Shown here: positions 23,139 to 26,619 of the stretch, one piece after another
Position numbering within the stretch: position 1 is the stretch's first letter
Layout: every line of letters starts with the position of its first letter
Source of the DNA: CBIFVZ01 sp966185765
GTDB lineage: Bacteria; Pseudomonadota; Gammaproteobacteria; Enterobacterales; Enterobacteriaceae
Length of the DNA: 26,619 nt
NCBI GenBank assembly: GCA_966185765.1
Contig: CBIFVZ010000057.1
Coordinates: 1-26,619 of the forward strand
Direction: 5' to 3'
The notes under the pieces: generated by a model
What the model was told of the DNA's origin: nothing
Databases searched by the model: none
The model's input: the letters and a program-made list of their open reading frames with translations, nothing else
Program-made: the position numbers and the translations under genes

Positions 23139-23435
23139 TCAGAATACTTTTTTATACGGACGAACCGTGACTTTCTCGTACACGCCGGCTGCGACGTACG
23201 GGTCTGCTTCTGCCCAGGCCTGCGCGGCTTCCAGAGATTCAAACTCGGCAATCACCGTGGAGCCGGTAAAACCTGCCGCTCCCGGATCGTTGCTGTCAAC
23301 GGCAGGCATCGGGCCCGCGGTCAGCAAACGGCCTTCATCCTGTAGCAACTGTAAGCGCGCCAGATGGGCAGGGCGAACGGAAAGACGTTTTTCCAGAGAA
23401 TCATGTACATCTTCAGCGTAAATCACGTAAAGCAC
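23139..23435 (-). CDS. yciI: YciI, small YCII-family protein
   Basis: With 98 residues it equals E. coli YciI. It is a ferredoxin-like-fold dimer with a conserved His (His24 in RPAHLARLQ) thought to be catalytic, and its substrate is not established. The sequence MLYVIYAEDVHDSLEKRLSV, LTAGPMPAVDSND and a closing VRPYKKVF are clear matches. It diverges from tonB, as in E. coli. Its ribosome site AGGAG precedes the ATG. It is chromosomal, not prophage, and sets the right limit of the mobile element. Confidence 0.95.
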   Translation of the reverse strand: MLYVIYAEDVHDSLEKRLSVRPAHLARLQLLQDEGRLLTAGPMPAVDSNDPGAAGFTGSTVIAEFESLEAAQAWAEADPYVAAGVYEKVTVRPYKKVF

Positions 23436-23587
23436 GGCAAAGCTCCTTAACCGGTGAAAGTGACAATTACGTTATGTGAAAGCACAAATGACTGCAATGT
23501 AAAGATAATCACATTGTTAAAACCCTGATCTGGATGCCCCTTTTTTGCCCGCTTACGCGCTTAAATTGCGCCAGGACAAAGTGTCTT

Positions 23588-23620
23588 ATTGAATATGATT
23601 GCTATTTGCATTTAAAATCG
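23588..23620 (+). promoter_or_regulatory. tonB promoter region with Fur-box-like sequence
   Basis: GAATATGATTGCTATTTGCAT (23591-23611) followed by TTAAAAT closely resembles the E. coli tonB promoter segment, which is iron-repressed by Fur. It lies 40-70 bases upstream of the tonB ATG. Boundaries are approximate and the Fur assignment rests on remembered E. coli data. Confidence 0.55.
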
Positions 23621-23656
23621 AGGTTCGGTTTTTTAACGTTGATGATTATGACTTCG

Positions 23657-24385
23657 ATGACCCTTGATTTACCTCGCCGCTTTCCATGGCCGACGCTGCT
23701 TTCCGTCGTTATTCACGGTGCTGTCGTGGCGGGTCTGCTCTATACCTCGGTTCATCAGGTTATTGAAATGCCGGCGCCAGCGCAGCCAATTTCTGTGACC
23801 ATGGTATCGCCTGCGGATCTTGAGCCGCCGCAGGTTGCGCCGCCGCCGCCACAGCCCGTTGTTGAACCGGAGCCCGAACCCGAGCCTGTTCCTGAGCCGC
23901 CGAAAGAAGCGCCGGTGGTGATCCATAAGCCAGAGCCAAAACCTAAACCTAAACCGAAGCCAAAACCCAAGCCGGTTAAAAAGGTGGACGAGCGTCCTAA
24001 ACGTGAAGTGCGTCCGGTAGAGCCACGCGCCACGCAACCGGTTGAAAATGCCGCACCGTCGCGTCCGCTGATGAATAACACTGCGACCGCGACGAAACCG
24101 ACGGTAACCGCGCCAGCGGGCCCGCGCGCGCTGAGCCGTAATCAGCCGCAGTATCCGGCGCGCGCGCAGGCGTTACGCATTGAGGGGCGCGTAAGGGTGA
24201 AATTTGACGTCACCGCCGACGGTCGCGTTGATAACGTGCAAATCCTCTCCGCCCAGCCGGCGAATATGTTTGAACGTGAAGTGAAATCGGCCATGCGCAG
24301 GTGGCGCTACGAGGCCGGTAAACCCGGCAGCGGGCTGGTTGTGAACATTGTCTTCCGCCTGAATGGCGGGGCGCAGATGGAATAA
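23657..24385 (+). CDS. tonB: TonB, energy transducer for outer-membrane receptors
   Basis: TonB spans the periplasm and, with ExbB/ExbD, passes proton-motive force to siderophore and vitamin B12 receptors. ATG 23657 (MTLDLPRRFPWPTLLSV) is the E. coli start and gives 242 residues (E. coli 239); a longer open frame upstream is not used. A membrane segment with the essential SVVIH His lies at residues 14-32. Residues 70-120 are the rigid Pro-Glu then Pro-Lys repeats. The C-terminal domain has RALSRNQPQYPARAQALRIEG (carrying the receptor-contact QPQYP) and NMFEREVKSAMRRWRYE. It is likely Fur-controlled. A receptor gene three genes away is a natural client. Confidence 0.97.
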   Translation: MTLDLPRRFPWPTLLSVVIHGAVVAGLLYTSVHQVIEMPAPAQPISVTMVSPADLEPPQVAPPPPQPVVEPEPEPEPVPEPPKEAPVVIHKPEPKPKPKPKPKPKPVKKVDERPKREVRPVEPRATQPVENAAPSRPLMNNTATATKPTVTAPAGPRALSRNQPQYPARAQALRIEGRVRVKFDVTADGRVDNVQILSAQPANMFEREVKSAMRRWRYEAGKPGSGLVVNIVFRLNGGAQME

Positions 24386-24397
24386 CGGCAAAAAAAA

Positions 24398-24420
24398 GCC
24401 TCCGCAAGGAGGCTTTTTTT
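24398..24420. terminator. Bidirectional terminator between convergent tonB and yciA
   Basis: GCCTCC-GCAA-GGAGGC forms a 6-bp stem with seven A before and seven T after, so it serves both strands, as reported for tonB in E. coli. Confidence 0.92.
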
Positions 24421-24431
24421 ATAACTGAAGC

Positions 24432-24827
24432 TTAGCTCCGGGGAAGCTGGCGCGGTTTACCGTCGCTATCCACCGCCACATAGATGAATAATGCCTCCGT
24501 CGCCTTATAGCGCTGACCAATCGGTTCAGAAGAGACTTTTTTCACCCATACTTCAATGTTGATGGAGACAGACGTATTGCCGCGTTTTACGCAGCGTGCA
24601 TAACAGCACACCACGTCCCCCACCGCGACAGGGCGCAGGAAGGTCATGCCATCGACCCGGACTGTCACCACGCGTCCGTGTGCAATCTCTTTTGCCAGGA
24701 TTGCACCGCCCATATCCATCTGCGACATCAACCAGCCGCCAAAAATATCGCCATTGGCATTCGTATCCGCAGGCATTGCCAGTGTGCGTAAAACCAGTTC
24801 GCCCTGAGGGGCGTCATTTGTTGTCAT
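24432..24827 (-). CDS. yciA: YciA, acyl-CoA thioesterase (hotdog fold)
   Basis: YciA hydrolyses a broad range of acyl-CoAs in the cytoplasm. It has 131 residues (E. coli 132). It is a hotdog-fold protein with the active-site stretch NANGDIFGGWLMSQMDMGGA and then VVTVRVDGMTFLRPVAVGDV. The end is EALFIYVAVDSDGKPRQLP. It is leftward and convergent with tonB, as in E. coli. No unusual feature is seen. Confidence 0.96.
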   Translation of the reverse strand: MTTNDAPQGELVLRTLAMPADTNANGDIFGGWLMSQMDMGGAILAKEIAHGRVVTVRVDGMTFLRPVAVGDVVCCYARCVKRGNTSVSINIEVWVKKVSSEPIGQRYKATEALFIYVAVDSDGKPRQLPRS

Positions 24828-24925
24828 TGTTTTTAAACTCGTAACTGAAGACTTCAGGCGGGATGCTACTATGATTTCTGGCTGGAGAGAATAGGGTTAG
24901 CGCCCGCAGAGCAGGCGCCTTAGGG

Positions 24926-26619
24926 TCAGAAGGACAGGGTCACGCCTGCGTAATACGCACGGCCTGGTTCGTTATAGGTCGATGCACCATCATTTTCTCG
25001 GTAAATCTGCTTATCAAAGAGGTTGCTGATCCCGGCATTCAGGCGGAGATCTTTTGTCAGCTGATAATTGCTGCCGATCCCAACGATGGAATAGGCGCCA
25101 ATCTCTTTATCAGACATCGCATTCTGCTCTTTGCGGATTTCAGCATTTTCTCTTGGCTTCTGGCGGCCATACATCGTCCAGCTAAGGTTCGCTGAAAGTG
25201 TGCTGCTAACCTGCCAGTCGAGCATCGTGTTGACGGTATATTTTGGAATAATCGACAGAGGGTTGCCGGTGTCTTTACTTTCAGACTGAATCATATACGT
25301 CGCATTGGTACGCCAGGTTAGCGTGTCGCGGATAACCGGGACGGTGAGGTTGCCTTCCAGTCCCTCAACAACAGCCTTTCCTCCGTTCTGCCACTGAAGG
25401 ATATTTGCGCCGCTGCTTGTCTGGCCCAGCACATCCGTTCCTGAAACGATCTTGTTTTTGTAATCGTTGCGGAACCAGGTTATGCCAGCCTCGTAGCCTT
25501 CCAGCGCAAAGGCCAGGCCAATCTCTTTGTTCACGCTGATTTCAGGGTCCAGATCCGGGTTACCTAACAGGTAACAGCTTCCTTCGGAAACGTTGTTCGG
25601 GCAACCATTACCCCGGGTGGAAAGCAGATAGCCTTCGCTGGATTGATACAGGTTTGGCGCTTTAAATACCCGAGCGATACCCGCTTTAACCTTGAACATG
25701 TCACCCAAATCCTGAGAGACGTTCAGGCTCGGGCTCCAGTTGCTGCCAAACTGATTGTGATAATCAAAGCGGAGCCCCGGGATCAGGTTGGTGCCCTGAC
25801 GCGCTTCAATATTGTCCTCAAGATAGATGCCGGTGAGGTCAGCGCTGTTTTTGCTGTTGCGCTCAGAAGCCGTGCCGGGAACGCCGTTAATCACTTCTCC
25901 CGACACATTTGTCGCCTGCATTGAGGCCGGATCGTTCAGTTCATCACGATTCCATTCTGCACCCACGGTTAGCGTCTGTTCGACCAGCCAGAAGAAAGGA
26001 ATGTTCAGTTCACCCGTTGAACGGTATGACTCCAGCCGGCTGGTATCGTATTTATCGCTATTGATCATCCCCTCAACTTTGCCCGTAGAGCCTTCTTCCA
26101 GGCGGGTGTTGTTGGTCTTTTCATAATAGACACCGAACTTTGACTGACCCCAGTCCCAGATGCCGTTGTGCGTAATGCCATAAGACTGGCGGTACATTCG
26201 GTTGGTTTCGTGTCCATACAGGGACGACACCAGACCGTCAGGGCTGACGTTGCTGTTGCTGTATTGAGTATCACCCGCGTAGATATTGCCCTGGCGGCTG
26301 TAGCTGTAGTCGAAATCGATAATCTGCTGTGGCGTGAGTTTCCAGGAGAGCAGGGCATTGATGTCCTTGTTGCGCACGCCTTCACGTCCGGCGGCGTAAG
26401 AGCCGTTTTGCGCGGTGTTGATGTCCTGAGCATCTGCGTCGGTTTTGTTGATATTCCCGTACAGGCGCATCGTTAACGCATCGCCCGCAAGGGGGCCGCT
26501 CAGATCAAAATTAGCGCGTTTCGTCGCTCCCTCTTTATCATTTTCAGGCTGGTTAGTGTACAGGGAGAGCGAGCCGTGCCAGTCGTTGGTCGGGCGTTTG
26601 GTAATGATGTTGACGACGC
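24926..26619 (-). CDS. iroN: IroN-type catecholate siderophore receptor, 5' end outside window
   Basis: This TonB-dependent outer-membrane receptor for salmochelin/enterobactin-type catecholates is cut at base 26619. The 564 codons present lack about 160 N-terminal residues (signal peptide, TonB box and most of the plug). An internal ATG at 26470 is not the true start, because the frame stays open to the edge, where it reads VNIITKRPTNDWHGSLSLYT, the end of the plug domain. Strong IroN marks are DWGQSKFGVYYEKTNNTR, AGIARVFKAPNLYQSSEGYL and a C-terminus NEPGRAYYAGVTLSF, ending in Phe as for a 22-strand barrel. FepA is the main alternative. It neighbours yciA-tonB, its energy partner. Confidence 0.9.
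   Translation of the reverse strand, partial: VVNIITKRPTNDWHGSLSLYTNQPENDKEGATKRANFDLSGPLAGDALTMRLYGNINKTDADAQDINTAQNGSYAAGREGVRNKDINALLSWKLTPQQIIDFDYSYSRQGNIYAGDTQYSNSNVSPDGLVSSLYGHETNRMYRQSYGITHNGIWDWGQSKFGVYYEKTNNTRLEEGSTGKVEGMINSDKYDTSRLESYRSTGELNIPFFWLVEQTLTVGAEWNRDELNDPASMQATNVSGEVINGVPGTASERNSKNSADLTGIYLEDNIEARQGTNLIPGLRFDYHNQFGSNWSPSLNVSQDLGDMFKVKAGIARVFKAPNLYQSSEGYLLSTRGNGCPNNVSEGSCYLLGNPDLDPEISVNKEIGLAFALEGYEAGITWFRNDYKNKIVSGTDVLGQTSSGANILQWQNGGKAVVEGLEGNLTVPVIRDTLTWRTNATYMIQSESKDTGNPLSIIPKYTVNTMLDWQVSSTLSANLSWTMYGRQKPRENAEIRKEQNAMSDKEIGAYSIVGIGSNYQLTKDLRLNAGISNLFDKQIYRENDGASTYNEPGRAYYAGVTLSF

Noticed and set aside
23534..23656. 41-codon N-terminal extension of TonB
   Set aside because: It covers the Fur-box promoter. 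E. coli TonB starts at MTLDLPRRF, equal to 23657 here.
24845..24857. CTGAAG-A-CTTCAG palindrome upstream of yciA
   Set aside because: Short and without T run or known match. It may be part of the yciA leader, but nothing supports a specific role.
26168..26476. Plus-strand frame opposite the IroN gene
   Set aside because: Antisense shadow; the minus strand encodes a well-conserved receptor barrel.
1..26619. tRNA genes, rRNA, CRISPR arrays and insertion sequences
   Set aside because: No tRNA-like cloverleaf, repeat-spacer array, transposase frame or terminal inverted repeats were seen by eye. In particular the prophage junction near 23015-23100 is not a tRNA or tmRNA 3' end.

Overview
The window is the structural half of a P2-family (Peduovirus-like) prophage followed by a short stretch of host chromosome. 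The host genes yciI, tonB and yciA lie in the order and orientation seen in enteric bacteria, with an IroN-type receptor beyond them. Together with GC-rich coding and near-E. coli protein sequences, this points to an Enterobacteriaceae host. It is probably outside Escherichia proper (Enterobacter/Klebsiella/Citrobacter-like), but the genus cannot be fixed from this sequence.

Region 1 (1-6112), capsid and packaging: portal Q (cut by the left edge) and terminase P run leftward. Scaffold-protease O, capsid N, small terminase M, head completion L and tail protein X run rightward. Region 2 (6115-8259), lysis and tail completion: holin, a disulfide-type SAR endolysin, nested spanins lysB/lysC, then R and S. 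Region 3 (8224-9500) is an AT-rich cargo insertion between S and V with one 325-residue gene that carries GIY-YIG-like motifs. Region 4 (9566-14482): baseplate V, W, J, I, then fibre H and its chaperone G. Region 5 (14483-14873), between G and FI, holds an unlisted 40-residue membrane protein on the opposite strand, plus a cluster of CGATCAAT repeats that contain three GATC sites. Region 6 (14874-21181): sheath FI, tube FII, E with a -1 frameshift to E', tape measure T, U and D. Region 7 (21182-23040): the late activator ogr, a shared terminator, a convergent AT-rich 445-residue gene of unknown function with weak PD-(D/E)XK-like signs, and a candidate attR hairpin. Region 8 (23041-26619) is host DNA: yciI, tonB, yciA and the C-terminal part of iroN.

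The gene order and most protein lengths match P2 closely. Ogr would switch on the divergent and rightward late operons. These build the capsid, package DNA, assemble the contractile tail and lyse the cell. The early and lysogeny genes (int, C, cox, B, A, tin/old), cos and attL would lie left of base 1. The three stretches that do not belong to the P2 core, at S-V, G-FI and ogr-att, are all positions where P2 relatives carry optional (lysogenic conversion) genes. They are the best places to look for new biology. The two large cargo proteins are unassigned, and the functional suggestions made for them rest on short motifs read by eye.
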